Shown: positions 1 through 8,176 of the stretch, one piece after another | How the letters are laid out: each line of letters opens with the position of its first letter | How positions within the stretch are numbered: the first letter of the stretch is position 1 | Source: DASXZH01 sp036502005 | GTDB lineage: Bacteria > Armatimonadota > Fimbriimonadia > Fimbriimonadales > Fimbriimonadaceae | Direction of reading: 5' to 3' | Assembly (NCBI GenBank): GCA_036502005.1 | Contig: DASXZH010000020.1 | Location: forward strand, 1-64,000 | Length of the DNA: 64,000 nt | The notes under the pieces: model-generated | What the model was told of the DNA's origin: nothing | The model's database searches: none | The model's input: only the letters and a program-made list of their open reading frames with translations | Position numbers and translations under genes: made by a program

Positions 1-132
1 AAAATAAGCCACCTTGGCATTCCCGCAGCCACAAATCTCTCCCGAATGGAGAGGTCGGTGAGTCCGCGAACCGGGAGAGGCGCGAGTCGCAAACCTTGGA
101 AATTATCTCTGGAAGACCTTATTTTAACGCCT
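1..132. repeat. Family A palindromic element, copy 1 (left edge cut by window)
   Basis: This stretch matches the reverse complement of 8177-8315 with only two differences, both T/C, over about 130 bases. Its right terminal inverted repeat is CTTATTTTAACGCCT at 118-132; the left one begins at the window edge and lacks its first seven bases. Inside, CTCTCCCG and CGGGAGAG can pair, so the element can fold. It has no coding capacity. The terminal repeats and size fit a MITE-like non-autonomous element or a large REP-like palindrome. I see no transposase in the window that would mobilise it. Confidence 0.85.
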
Positions 133-295
133 ATGCCCCGAAGGGGTGACATACACTAGCCCGGTTGGTCGAAGACCCCGGGTTAGCTTCAATCTCTTTC
201 CGGCACCCTGAAAGGCGTGCTACTACAGGCACCAGCTAATCGTTGGATTCCGCGCATCGCGACCGGAGGACAAAGGCGAAACGCGCAACCTAGAC
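133..295. repeat. Non-coding region with small hairpins, next to repeat A
   Basis: No supported gene lies here. There is a short CCCC-GAA-GGGG hairpin at 136-146 and an 8-bp stem (TAGCCCGG at 157-164, CCGGGTTA at 178-185, one G-T pair). A CCCTGAAAGG motif near 208 resembles CCTTTCAGGG at 12647-12656. The region looks like decayed interspersed repeat material downstream of the methyltransferase gene, which ends at 296. Either hairpin could help end transcription, but neither has a clear U-tract. Confidence 0.45.
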
Positions 296-2062
296 CTACT
301 CAGCTTCCTCTTCATCGCCCTCTTCCACAGCAAATTCTAACCCTAGCTGTTTGCCGCGTTGTAGCTTTCCAACTCCCTGGCTCTTCGGAATCCTGCCGGA
401 ATCGGGAATCTCGAAGGGCTCTCTCGGGCTCTCCAAAAGCTGCTTCACCGTCCTAATCTGTAACTTAGGGTATTTCCTCTGCGAGGGCCAATCGGCAAAT
501 CCCTGCTGTTCAGAAACCAGTCTCATTTCGGAAGTTGGCTCCTTCATCGAGATCATCAACCCCATCACGGCATCATTATCCTTGATCACGCTTGCGAAAT
601 CCCTCACCGAGCTAAGGGTCAGCCCGTTTCCGCCCTTAACCTGGATAACGATCTTGTTTAGCTTTCCTTGGAAGTCCCAAAGGTGAATAAGGCCGTCGAT
701 TCCGCGGTCAGCGCCCATTTTCTCGCGGTATTCGCCGGCCACGAGCGAAACGCAAAACTGCTCAAAAGGCTTATGGTTTTGCGGTTTCGTTTGCTCGAAC
801 AGCTTCGCCGCCCCAAGAGCATCCGTAGGAGTACCGATCTGCTTAAAAACGAGCGGCTTGCCCTCGACCTTTTCCGAATTAAGCCGGTAAACGACTTCGC
901 TGATTGCCAGATAGGTTATGTCGATGCCTATCCACTTTCGATCCATCCTTTCCGCAGCGACGATTGCCGTCCCGCAGCCACAGAATGGATCCAGCACAAC
1001 ATCTTCGGCATCGGTGCTCGCTGATATAATACGCTCAAGCAACGCCAATGGTTTTTGCGTCGGATACCCTCTGCGCTCTTTAGCATTGCTTCCCAGGCCA
1101 CCAAGCCCCCGTATGTCATCCCATATGTCCTGAACGGGCCTTCCTTTCATGTTCCGGAGGAGCCTCTTAAACATGGGCGTACCGGTCGATGAGTAAACAA
1201 TCAGCCCTTCAGCAGCCATCTCCAACATCTTTTTTCTGCTGTATGCCCAATACCGATTTGCTGGTGGAAACACCTCTAAGTACACATAGTCATCCTTTGG
1301 ACTCATGTGTTCTTCGTCAAGGTCGGCCACCCAGTTCGTGGTTCCCACCTCTGCTTTAATGCGCCAACCATATTTCGTGTCGCCGCCCGCCTTAGCGGCG
1401 GTTAGATTATCCCTCCAATATCTTTCTCCCTCCTCGTCCAAATACTTGTAGTAGGTGTCGACGTAGCTCTGCTCATACTCAGTGAATAACTGGTTCCACT
1501 TAGCCTGGTCCGTCTTGGTATAGCGAAAAATCGTATCATGTATTCGACCAAAGTGCTTTGATCCCTGCTTCGCGTCTCCGTGAGCGGTTGTCCGTTTCCA
1601 GATGACTTCATTCCTGAAGTTCTCGGGGCCAAAAATGACGTCGAGAATAATTTTAAGGTAGTGGCTAGCAACTGGGTCGCAGTGGAGAAATAGGGTGCCG
1701 GTGGGTTTTAGCTTTTTGTGCAGTTCTAAAAGCCTCGGCGCCATCATCAATACGTATGCCATCATTTCCGACGGGCCTAGAACGTCGTACAACGCGGCGA
1801 TCAAAGGGAACAGCTTAGCGTTCTTATTCTCTAACCTGAAATCCTCATACAGCAACGGTGACCAGGTCCAGGTGTCCTCGAAGGCCATGATCTGCGCGGG
1901 GCTGGCGTCTCCATGAACCTGCTTAAACAAGAGGTTGAAATTCCGCGAAGAGTTGAACGGCGGATCTAGGTAAATCAGATCGGCGATCTCGTCAGGAATC
2001 TTCTCCCGAAGCACGCGCAAGTTGTCCCCGTAATGCAGTTCGTTTATGTTTAGTTCAGCCAT
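296..2062 (-). CDS. Beta-class DNA methyltransferase with C-terminal Mrr-like nuclease domain
   Basis: A 588-residue protein. Residues 33-36 are DPPF (motif IV of N4-cytosine/N6-adenine methyltransferases) and residues 358-364 are DPFCGCG (motif I, SAM binding). With motif IV before motif I and a YPTQKP motif at 333-338, the order is that of the beta class found in type III Mod and related type II enzymes. Residues about 430-540 form an extra domain with GADRGIDG at 450-457 and QVKGG at 474-478, the D...QxK pattern of Mrr/PD-(D/E)xK nucleases. The tail is acidic. No separate Res or specificity gene is adjacent, so this may be a single-chain restriction-modification enzyme, or a methyltransferase with a non-cleaving DNA-binding module. 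Methyltransferase activity is well supported by motifs; cleavage is inference. Confidence 0.88.
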   Translation of the reverse strand: MAELNINELHYGDNLRVLREKIPDEIADLIYLDPPFNSSRNFNLLFKQVHGDASPAQIMAFEDTWTWSPLLYEDFRLENKNAKLFPLIAALYDVLGPSEMMAYVLMMAPRLLELHKKLKPTGTLFLHCDPVASHYLKIILDVIFGPENFRNEVIWKRTTAHGDAKQGSKHFGRIHDTIFRYTKTDQAKWNQLFTEYEQSYVDTYYKYLDEEGERYWRDNLTAAKAGGDTKYGWRIKAEVGTTNWVADLDEEHMSPKDDYVYLEVFPPANRYWAYSRKKMLEMAAEGLIVYSSTGTPMFKRLLRNMKGRPVQDIWDDIRGLGGLGSNAKERRGYPTQKPLALLERIISASTDAEDVVLDPFCGCGTAIVAAERMDRKWIGIDITYLAISEVVYRLNSEKVEGKPLVFKQIGTPTDALGAAKLFEQTKPQNHKPFEQFCVSLVAGEYREKMGADRGIDGLIHLWDFQGKLNKIVIQVKGGNGLTLSSVRDFASVIKDNDAVMGLMISMKEPTSEMRLVSEQQGFADWPSQRKYPKLQIRTVKQLLESPREPFEIPDSGRIPKSQGVGKLQRGKQLGLEFAVEEGDEEEAE

Positions 2063-2290
2063 CTTGTGAGCGGTCTTCGCCCTACCCCAGCGCGTCAGCG
2101 TCAGTGACTAGACGCGCAAGAGGGCGCTTCTTAATCTAGTTTAATCGAATGTACCGTCGATACCTCAATCCGTGCCTAAGACCTTACGGAGATTGAAACA
2201 AAATGACCCATCGGCAACAGATCAGAAGTAAAAACCAAAACCGGTCAATTTCTGTCTACATTAACGGTCCCTTCCCCGTCCCTTTCTCAC
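2063..2290. other. Intergenic region between divergent genes
   Basis: This 228-base gap between the methyltransferase (minus) and the next gene (plus) must hold both promoters. I see no convincing -10/-35 pair, hairpin or repeat in it. TACATT near 2255 is the only -10-like hexamer upstream of the plus-strand gene, and it is about 30 bases from the start codon. Confidence 0.3.
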
Positions 2291-2848
2291 ATGGATGATG
2301 AAGATTTCACCGCATACACTCCCGACTACTGGTACAAGAGACTCCCGCCGTACCCGCGACCCACAAAAGGCGCGCCTCTCGCGCTTGAGCCCTTCCTAGC
2401 CGGAAAGATCCTCGTCAAGGTCGCCCAGGGCCTCCATCCCAGAGCGGCATTCGCCGTCGGAGGAATCTCAAAGTACACCTACCGGCGCTACATCCAACAG
2501 GCACGGCTCTTTAACGCAGGTGCGTCCAACGCCCTTCCCATAAACAGCGACCAAGAGCGCATCAGCCGTTACCTCTACGTCTTTTTCGAACTTCAGTCAA
2601 TGGCCCTTGAAATTGCTAGCGTCCAATATGCCGAGGCCCAAATGAGGCTACTCCAAGGAGCCCCAACCACCGACATATCCCTCAAGACGGTGTCCAAGCA
2701 ACGTCAGCAATTCAGAGACGGTCGCATTATCAATCTGCGAGATACCACGGAAACTAAGTTTCAGAGGTACGTTAGGCAACCTCCGAAACTTCCAAAAATG
2801 CTTTTCGATATGGACGATTTTGAACCTGGAGTAGAGAGCACAAGTTAG
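2291..2848 (+). CDS. Uncharacterised protein with possible helix-turn-helix
   Basis: A 185-residue basic protein that I do not recognise. Residues about 36-70 (GKILVKVAQGLHPRAAFA, then SKYTYRRYIQQA) read like a helix-turn-helix of the kind seen in phage terminase small subunits and resolvase-type DNA-binding proteins, with an aromatic and basic recognition helix. The remainder is predicted helical, with no signal peptide or membrane segment. It is divergent from the methyltransferase and followed by heptamer repeats. A phage-derived or DNA-modification-associated role is possible but is only suggested by the fold-like pattern and position. Confidence 0.55.
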   Translation: MDDEDFTAYTPDYWYKRLPPYPRPTKGAPLALEPFLAGKILVKVAQGLHPRAAFAVGGISKYTYRRYIQQARLFNAGASNALPINSDQERISRYLYVFFELQSMALEIASVQYAEAQMRLLQGAPTTDISLKTVSKQRQQFRDGRIINLRDTTETKFQRYVRQPPKLPKMLFDMDDFEPGVESTS

Positions 2849-3221
2849 CATAAAGTAGCAAAAGTGAGCATAACCCCCACCAAAAACAAAGTTTGCCATC
2901 AATGCCAGAAGTACAGGCCCGCCAAGCATTGCACTTGATTCCACAAGGTTTACCTACTTGTCCCCCACCCTTCAGTCCCTCCCCCAGAGGAGGGAAAAAC
3001 TAGGTCAAAGCTGAGCAATGAATATCGAAAGAGTCGCCCGCCCAAAAAACACACAAGACAGAAGACATCCGAAATTCCATCCCTGATCCCCCTATCCTCA
3101 ATCCGCCACCTCGCCATCCTCTCCGTCCTTCGACTTTCGACCTTCGACTTTCGACTTCCCACCCCATCCCCTCCGTCTTTCGACCTTCGACCTTCGACTT
3201 TCGACTTCCCACCCCTACCCC
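2849..3221. repeat. Intergenic region with hairpin and heptanucleotide repeats
   Basis: No gene is supported in these 373 bases. A hairpin with TCCCTCC at 2976-2982 and GGAGGGA at 2989-2995 (loop CCCAGA) is followed by AAAAAC and could act as a weak terminator for the upstream gene. From 3124 to 3215 the sequence is two blocks of six heptamers each, which are described separately. The lysA promoter follows directly. Confidence 0.6.
3124..3215. repeat. Heptanucleotide array, consensus CGACYTT
   Basis: Two blocks of six seven-base units are present: 3124-3165 (CGTCCTT, CGACTTT, CGACCTT, CGACTTT, CGACTTC, CCACCCC) and 3174-3215 (CGTCTTT, CGACCTT, CGACCTT, CGACTTT, CGACTTC, CCACCCC). An 8-base spacer separates them, so the whole is also a 50-base direct repeat. 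The array ends 12 bases before the lysA -10 hexamer. Open frames across it encode only repetitive K/S/R-rich peptides and are not genes. Confidence 0.9.
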
Positions 3222-3227
3222 GTGACG

Positions 3228-3239
3228 TATAATCCTCTG
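3228..3239 (+). promoter_or_regulatory. lysA leaderless promoter (-10)
   Basis: A perfect TATAAT at 3228-3233 is followed by six bases and then ATG at 3240. Transcription would start at or next to the A of the start codon, so lysA would be translated from a leaderless message. No Shine-Dalgarno sequence is present. This decides the start: the GTG at 3222 would lie upstream of the transcript. No recognisable -35 is seen. Confidence 0.7.
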
Positions 3240-4523
3240 ATGCCCGCCGCTTGTGACGTGGACACTCCATTTCGCCTCGAACAGCCGACCGCCAAGGAGC
3301 TTGCCGAAACTTACGGCACTCCGCTTTACGTGCTATCCGAGGCAAGCTTCCGGGCGAGGATCCGCGAATACAAGCAGGCGTTCCAAAACGCCTACGCCAA
3401 CAGCGGCATTTCTTACGCAAGCAAAGCCAACGGCACGCTGGCTCTCCTAAAAATTGCCCACCAAGAGGGTTGCCACATCGATGCCGCTAGCGAAGGCGAA
3501 CTCCGAGGCGCGTTACGCGCCGGTGTCCCGGCCAGCGCATGCGTGCTGCATGGCAACAACAAGAGCCTGCAAGAAATGCAGTTCGGGCTGGGCCAAGGCG
3601 TTCACGCGATCATCATCGACAACGCTGAGGAGATCGAGAACCTACACTCAATCTGGTCAACAAACCAGAAAACAAAGTTTCTGCTAAGGCTTGCTCCAGG
3701 CGTCGATCCCATCACCCACGAAAAGATCTCAACCGGCAAAGAAGACAGCAAGTTCGGGTTCAACATCTCAAACGGAGCGGCGGAGCAAGCGCTGCTCAAA
3801 TGCCTGGAATACAAGCTTCCGCTGATTGGCGTTCACTGCCACGTTGGGTCTCAGCTCCTCGATCCGCAAGCGCAAATGGACGGAGGTCAAGCGCTGGCAA
3901 CGTTTGCTGCCGAAATGTCAGCCAAGCATGGCTACAAGGCGGAAGTGATCAACTTCGGTGGAGGGTTGGGCATTCGGTACACGCCGGAAAACAAGCCCAC
4001 CGGCATAAAACGCTATTGCGAAGAGCTTGTCGCAAGCGTTTTCCCCATTCTAGAAAAGGCTGGACTTCAACCGAAACTGGAGCAAGAGCCGGGGCGATCC
4101 TTAGTCGGCGAATCGGGCGTAACGCTTTACAAAGTTGGGGTCGTAAAGCGCGTGCCCGCGCCTAATGGTGAGAAAACATACGTGATTGTGGATGGCGGCC
4201 TAAGCGATAACCCTCGGCCCGTCATGTACGATGCCGTTTACACCGTTGAAAAGATAGGCGGTAAAGAGCCGATGATGACCTGCACGGTTTCCGGAAAGCA
4301 TTGCGAAACCGACCAGCTCTTTCCCGACATCAAACTTCCTTTGGATACAAAAGCAGGCGATCTGGTGCAGGTGCTTTCAACCGGGGCCTATAACAGCTCC
4401 ATGGCCAACAACTACAACCGATTTTTGCGACCCGCCACTGTTTTGATTCAGGAAGACAGTTCGTTTCGTCTTGTTCAACGGCGCGAAACTTGGGATGAGA
4501 TGTTCGCGAGGGAAACTCCTTGA
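3240..4523 (+). CDS. lysA: Diaminopimelate decarboxylase
   Basis: The enzyme decarboxylates meso-diaminopimelate to L-lysine, the last step of lysine synthesis, in the cytoplasm with PLP. The 427-residue length is normal. Visible landmarks are SYASKAN with the PLP lysine at about residue 62, the HCHVGSQL strand in the barrel, EPGRSLV at the substrate/PLP-phosphate site, CETDQLF with the active-site cysteine from the partner subunit, and a GAYNSSMANNYN motif near the end. An in-frame GTG at 3222 exists, but the -10 position favours ATG 3240. The gene heads a tight operon and its stop overlaps the next start (TTGA). Confidence 0.95.
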   Translation: MPAACDVDTPFRLEQPTAKELAETYGTPLYVLSEASFRARIREYKQAFQNAYANSGISYASKANGTLALLKIAHQEGCHIDAASEGELRGALRAGVPASACVLHGNNKSLQEMQFGLGQGVHAIIIDNAEEIENLHSIWSTNQKTKFLLRLAPGVDPITHEKISTGKEDSKFGFNISNGAAEQALLKCLEYKLPLIGVHCHVGSQLLDPQAQMDGGQALATFAAEMSAKHGYKAEVINFGGGLGIRYTPENKPTGIKRYCEELVASVFPILEKAGLQPKLEQEPGRSLVGESGVTLYKVGVVKRVPAPNGEKTYVIVDGGLSDNPRPVMYDAVYTVEKIGGKEPMMTCTVSGKHCETDQLFPDIKLPLDTKAGDLVQVLSTGAYNSSMANNYNRFLRPATVLIQEDSSFRLVQRRETWDEMFARETP

Positions 4524-5191
4524 CAAATGATCCAAACCTTATAGTCGCGACCCTGATCGTGATTTTCTTTGCGATCGGGCTTCATGAGTACGCCCACTGC
4601 AAAGTAGCCGATATGGCGGGCGACCCGACGCCTGGCATTTACGGTCGCGTAACCCTAAACTTAACCAAGCACTTCGAACCGCTTGGAACGCTGATGATCA
4701 TCATCACCTCCCTGTCGGGCATTGGAATTGGCTGGGGAAGACCCGCGCCGATGGACCCACGGAAGATGAATAACCCGCGGTGGGATTTCTTTGCCGCTGT
4801 TATTGCCGGCCCGCTATCAAACCTCGCCCAAGCCATTATCTTTGGCGCCGCCCTTCGATTCGCGCCAGTCGATCCGATCGGGAAAATTGCCCTTTCGCCT
4901 TTCGTGTACATGCTTCTATTTCAGGGTGTGACCATAAACTTGGCCCTCTGCCTTTTTAACCTTTTTCCTCTTGGGCCGCTCGATGGACACTGGCTGTTAG
5001 GATTATTGATGCCGGAAAAGCCCCGCCACTACTGGTACAAGTTCAATGCTCAGGTGGGAACTATTGCCCTAATCGTTTTGGTTATTGGCTCTCAACTGAT
5101 GTCATCACGCGGCGGCCCAGACATTTTAGGAATGATCATCATCACTCCCCTGTCCGCACTATTCAAGATGATTACTGGACGACCTTTCTAG
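4520..5191 (+). CDS. Site-2-protease-like (M50) membrane metalloprotease
   Basis: A 223-residue, multi-spanning membrane protein. The zinc motif HEYAH lies in the first helix at residues about 21-25, and NLFPLGPLDG in a later helix supplies the third ligand (the N-x2-P-x3-LDG motif of M50 proteases). There is no PDZ domain, so it belongs to the short group related to Rip2/SpoIVFB. Start codon TTG at 4520 overlaps the lysA stop in the sequence TTGA, which indicates translational coupling. The substrate is unknown. The gene sits in the same operon position as many short M50 proteins found next to trpS or ribosome-related genes, but no functional link can be read here. Confidence 0.88.
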   Translation: MTNDPNLIVATLIVIFFAIGLHEYAHCKVADMAGDPTPGIYGRVTLNLTKHFEPLGTLMIIITSLSGIGIGWGRPAPMDPRKMNNPRWDFFAAVIAGPLSNLAQAIIFGAALRFAPVDPIGKIALSPFVYMLLFQGVTINLALCLFNLFPLGPLDGHWLLGLLMPEKPRHYWYKFNAQVGTIALIVLVIGSQLMSSRGGPDILGMIIITPLSALFKMITGRPF

Positions 5192-5195
5192 ATTT

Positions 5196-6173
5196 ATGAA
5201 AAAAAGACTTCTCAGCGGAATGCAGCCCACCCACCCGAAGCTGCACCTTGGAAACCTGGAGGGCGCCCTACGAAACTGGGTGAAGCTTCAGGACGAATAC
5301 AAGATGTTCTGCTGTGTGGTCGATTGGCATGCCCTAACCACCATGGCCGAGGACACCTCGCAGATCGCGTACAACTCCCGCGAGATCGCCAAGGATTACA
5401 TCGCGGCGGGCATTGATCCCGAAAAGTCTTCGATCTTTATCCAGTCCCATGTGAAAGAGCACGCGGAACTGCACCTGCTGTTCAGCATGATTACTCCGCT
5501 CGGATGGTTGGAGCGCGTACCCACTTACAAGGAAAAGAAGCAGCTTCTAAAAGGCGAAACCTTGCCTTACGGCTTGCTCGGTTATCCGGTGCTGCAGGCG
5601 GCGGATATCTTGCTCTACAAACCTTACGGCGTGCCGGTCGGAAAGGACCAGGCGCCTCACTTAGAGCTCTCTCGCGAGATCGGGCGAAGGTTCAATCACC
5701 TTTACGGCGAAACATTTCCCGAGTTCGTTAATATCATCGGCGACGTCCCTCTTGTGACCGGCCTCGATGGCGGCACCAGAAAGATGTCCAAGAGTTATGA
5801 TAACGCGATTTATATCAGCGATACCGAGGACGAAACTGCGGCTAAGGTGAAGTCGGCATTCACCACCCCAACCAAGATCAAAAAGACCGATCCAGGCATT
5901 CCGGAAGGCTGCTCCGTTTGCCATCTGCTCAAGATCTACTCGCCGGATTGGAAGACGGCTTGGGAAGAAGACCGACAGGGGCTTCGAGGCTGCATGCAGA
6001 ACAAAACGCTGCTAATTGAAGCTCTGAACGAATCGCTCAGGCCAATTAGGGAGCGCCGCAAGCAACTGGACGATTCAACGATCGAGGAAATTTTAATTCG
6101 AGGCGCGCAGGAGGCGCGCCAAATAGCTGCACTCACCATGGAAGATGTGCGGGCGGCTATGAAGCTCGGCTAG
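5196..6173 (+). CDS. trpS: Tryptophanyl-tRNA synthetase
   Basis: This class I aminoacyl-tRNA synthetase charges tRNA-Trp. Its 325 residues match the bacterial TrpRS length. The HIGH-like motif is HPKLHLGN (residues 13-20) and KMSKS is at 196-200. The intervening GMQPT and DQAPHLELSREI segments are typical of TrpRS. The gene follows the M50 gene after only four bases and runs without a gap into the HAD gene, so all are probably cotranscribed from the lysA promoter. Confidence 0.96.
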   Translation: MKKRLLSGMQPTHPKLHLGNLEGALRNWVKLQDEYKMFCCVVDWHALTTMAEDTSQIAYNSREIAKDYIAAGIDPEKSSIFIQSHVKEHAELHLLFSMITPLGWLERVPTYKEKKQLLKGETLPYGLLGYPVLQAADILLYKPYGVPVGKDQAPHLELSREIGRRFNHLYGETFPEFVNIIGDVPLVTGLDGGTRKMSKSYDNAIYISDTEDETAAKVKSAFTTPTKIKKTDPGIPEGCSVCHLLKIYSPDWKTAWEEDRQGLRGCMQNKTLLIEALNESLRPIRERRKQLDDSTIEEILIRGAQEARQIAALTMEDVRAAMKLG

Positions 6174-6947
6174 ATGGAGCAAACCACCCCAATTTTAACC
6201 CAGGTCAAGATTGTTTTTTTTGACCTGGACGACACCCTATGTGCCTACTGGGAGGCTAGCAAGAAGGCCATGCGGGATACCTTTGCCGCCAACTTGCTGC
6301 CTGGGCATACCGCGCAAGACATGGTGCGAGCGTGGTCGGAGGCCTTTCGGGATTTCAGCCCAACTCTCAAAAAAACCGGATGGTACGCCAGCTACCTACG
6401 CAAGGGCGAAAGCACGCGCACGGAGCAAATGAGGCTAATGCTGCACCGGCTCGGGGTTGAAGACGATGCGTTGGCTAAGAAGCTGGGCGATACCTACGCC
6501 TTTGAACGAAACGCCAACTTGGAGCTATTTCCGGAGGCCCTTGGAGTTTTGGAGACTTTGAAACAGCGCTACCCGATGGGACTTATCACCAATGGGCCGG
6601 CCGATATCCAGCGCCAGGAAATCGAGACGGTCGGGGTTGGGCGATTTTTCGAGCACGTTTATATCGAAGGGGAAATGGGCCGCGGCAAGCCGCTACCGGA
6701 GGTCTTTGAGATGATCGCCGCCGAAGTCGGCAAGCAGCCGGATGAGATCCTTTTTGTCGGCAACAGCTACGCTCACGACATTCTGCCAGCCATTACAGCC
6801 GGTTGGCGCACAGCTTGGATACGGCGCGATACCGATATCGCGCCCAGCAACGCCAACGAGCATCCGGAAGACAAACCGGACGGCGCGCCCAATCCCGACG
6901 CTACCATTTACGATCTCCGAGAAGTGCTGACCTTGCTTGGAATCTGA
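6174..6947 (+). CDS. HAD-superfamily hydrolase (YjjG/NANP-like)
   Basis: A 257-residue cytoplasmic phosphatase of the haloacid dehalogenase superfamily. Motif I is FFDLDDTL near residues 15-22, motif II is ITNGP near 137-141, the motif III lysine is in GRGKPLPEVF, and motif IV is VGNSYAHDI with its acidic residue. The all-alpha cap inserted after motif I is the C1 type found in YjjG and N-acylneuraminate-9-phosphatase relatives. The start codon directly abuts the trpS stop. The substrate cannot be assigned; house-cleaning of phosphorylated metabolites is plausible. Confidence 0.85.
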   Translation: MEQTTPILTQVKIVFFDLDDTLCAYWEASKKAMRDTFAANLLPGHTAQDMVRAWSEAFRDFSPTLKKTGWYASYLRKGESTRTEQMRLMLHRLGVEDDALAKKLGDTYAFERNANLELFPEALGVLETLKQRYPMGLITNGPADIQRQEIETVGVGRFFEHVYIEGEMGRGKPLPEVFEMIAAEVGKQPDEILFVGNSYAHDILPAITAGWRTAWIRRDTDIAPSNANEHPEDKPDGAPNPDATIYDLREVLTLLGI

Positions 6948-6968
6948 CGTCTGTATAGGCCGCTAAAG

Positions 6969-6982
6969 TAAACTTGACCCCG
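6969..6982 (+). promoter_or_regulatory. Possible internal promoter of mqnC
   Basis: TAAACT at 6969-6974 lies eight bases before the ATG at 6983, and TATAGG at 6954-6959 is a second -10 candidate. The 35-base gap after the HAD gene is the largest in this operon, so a separate promoter is reasonable. The evidence is weaker than for the 6-7 base examples elsewhere in the window. Confidence 0.4.
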
Positions 6983-8077
6983 ATGGCAACTCTTGCTCCC
7001 TCGCCCTCTCAGATCGATTCCATCGCCGAAAAGGTTTACTCCGGACAGCGGATCACTCCCGAAGACGCTTTGGCTCTGTATCAGCATCCAAACATGCTCG
7101 AGCTTTCGGCTCTGGCGGATTTTAAGCGCCAGCAAATGGTGCCCGGCCGAACGGTCACCTACATCATCGGCCGGATTTTGAACTACACAAACGTGTGCTG
7201 GGTGCGGTGTAAATTCTGCGCTTTTTATCGGGTACCTAACCACGCCGAGGGTTATCTACTCTCAGATGAGGAGATTCTGGATAAGGTCCAGGATACGGTA
7301 GATAAGGGCGGAGTCGAGATCCTTTTCCAGGGTGGCCTGAATCCCCAGCTGAAGATCGATTACTACGAAGGCATCTTTTCCGCCATTAAGTCCAAGTTTC
7401 CCGATGTGATCTTGCACGCATTGAGCCCAGCCGAGATCATCTACATCGCCCATATTTCAAAGCTGACGTTAGTTGAAGCCCTAACGCGGCTGAAAGCGGC
7501 CGGCCTGCACTCCATTCCCGGCGCCGGCGGAGAGATTTTGGTCGACCGCGTGAGAAAGATCATTGCTCCCTACAAGGACACGACCGACGAATGGCTCGCC
7601 TGTATGCGAGCGGCTTCTGCGCTTGGCATCCGCTCGACGGCATCGATGATGTTCGGCCATGTTGAGACTTTGGAAGACCGAGTCGAGCATTTGGGCAGGA
7701 TCCGGGACTTGCAGGACGAATGCCAGCCTTTCCGCGCTTTTATCTCCTGGAACTTCCAACCGGAAGAAACCGACTTGCCCATTCCGCGCAAGGCAAGCGC
7801 GGCGGATTATCTGCGAACTGTAGCAGTTTCGCGCATATTCTTGGACAATATCGATAACTTCCAGGTCTCGATATTAACCCAAGGTCCAAAGATCGCGCAG
7901 TTGGCGCTGGCTTATGGGGCAAATGATTTCGGCTCCGTAATGATTGAGGAGAACGTGGTTTCCGCTAAGGGGAACAAGTTTATTGTCAGTCCGGAGGAGT
8001 TTGAATACGTGATCCGCGAAGCGGGTTACGAGCCGAAGCGTCGGAATACGAGGTATGAGATGATAGGTGAAAAGTGA
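6983..8077 (+). CDS. mqnC: Cyclic dehypoxanthinyl futalosine synthase (radical SAM)
   Basis: MqnC converts dehypoxanthine futalosine to its cyclic form in the futalosine pathway to menaquinone. The radical-SAM cluster motif C-x3-C-x2-C is at about residues 72, 76 and 79, in CWVRCKFCAFYR, which is characteristic of the MqnC/MqnE/CofH group. The following FQGGLNP, HALSPAEI and IPGAGGEI segments match MqnC. A TTG at 6974 would add three residues; ATG 6983 is preferred. The last six codons (ATG ATA GGT GAA AAG TGA) lie inside a heptamer repeat array, so the C-terminal end and stop codon are repeat-derived. No other men or mqn genes are in the window. Confidence 0.92.
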   Translation: MATLAPSPSQIDSIAEKVYSGQRITPEDALALYQHPNMLELSALADFKRQQMVPGRTVTYIIGRILNYTNVCWVRCKFCAFYRVPNHAEGYLLSDEEILDKVQDTVDKGGVEILFQGGLNPQLKIDYYEGIFSAIKSKFPDVILHALSPAEIIYIAHISKLTLVEALTRLKAAGLHSIPGAGGEILVDRVRKIIAPYKDTTDEWLACMRAASALGIRSTASMMFGHVETLEDRVEHLGRIRDLQDECQPFRAFISWNFQPEETDLPIPRKASAADYLRTVAVSRIFLDNIDNFQVSILTQGPKIAQLALAYGANDFGSVMIEENVVSAKGNKFIVSPEEFEYVIREAGYEPKRRNTRYEMIGEK

Positions 8078-8109
8078 TAGGTGATAAGTGATAAGTGAAA
8101 AGTAGATAA
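8061..8109. repeat. Heptanucleotide array, consensus TGATARG
   Basis: Six exact seven-base units run from 8061 to 8102: TGATAGG, TGAAAAG, TGATAGG, TGATAAG, TGATAAG, TGAAAAG. A decayed unit follows. The array includes the mqnC stop codon at 8075-8077. Bases 8061-8080 are complementary, with one mismatch, to 8387-8406 in the array on the other side of the repeat A element, so the two arrays can pair. Confidence 0.85.
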
Positions 8110-8176
8110 AGGGAACGAGTTGGCTAAAGGCTCCCCCCTCTTCCTGCTCCCTGGGAGGAGAGGGGGTCGGGGGGAG

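Noticed and set aside
296..2062. Complete type III restriction-modification system
   Set aside because: No Res helicase-nuclease gene follows. The nuclease-like part is within the same chain.
3124..3215. Repeat arrays as a CRISPR
   Set aside because: The units are seven bases long with no unique spacers between them, and no cas gene is present.
2950..3420. Lys/Ser/Arg-rich open frames across the heptamers
   Set aside because: They are read from tandem repeats, have no start context and overlap the lysA 5' end on the other strand.
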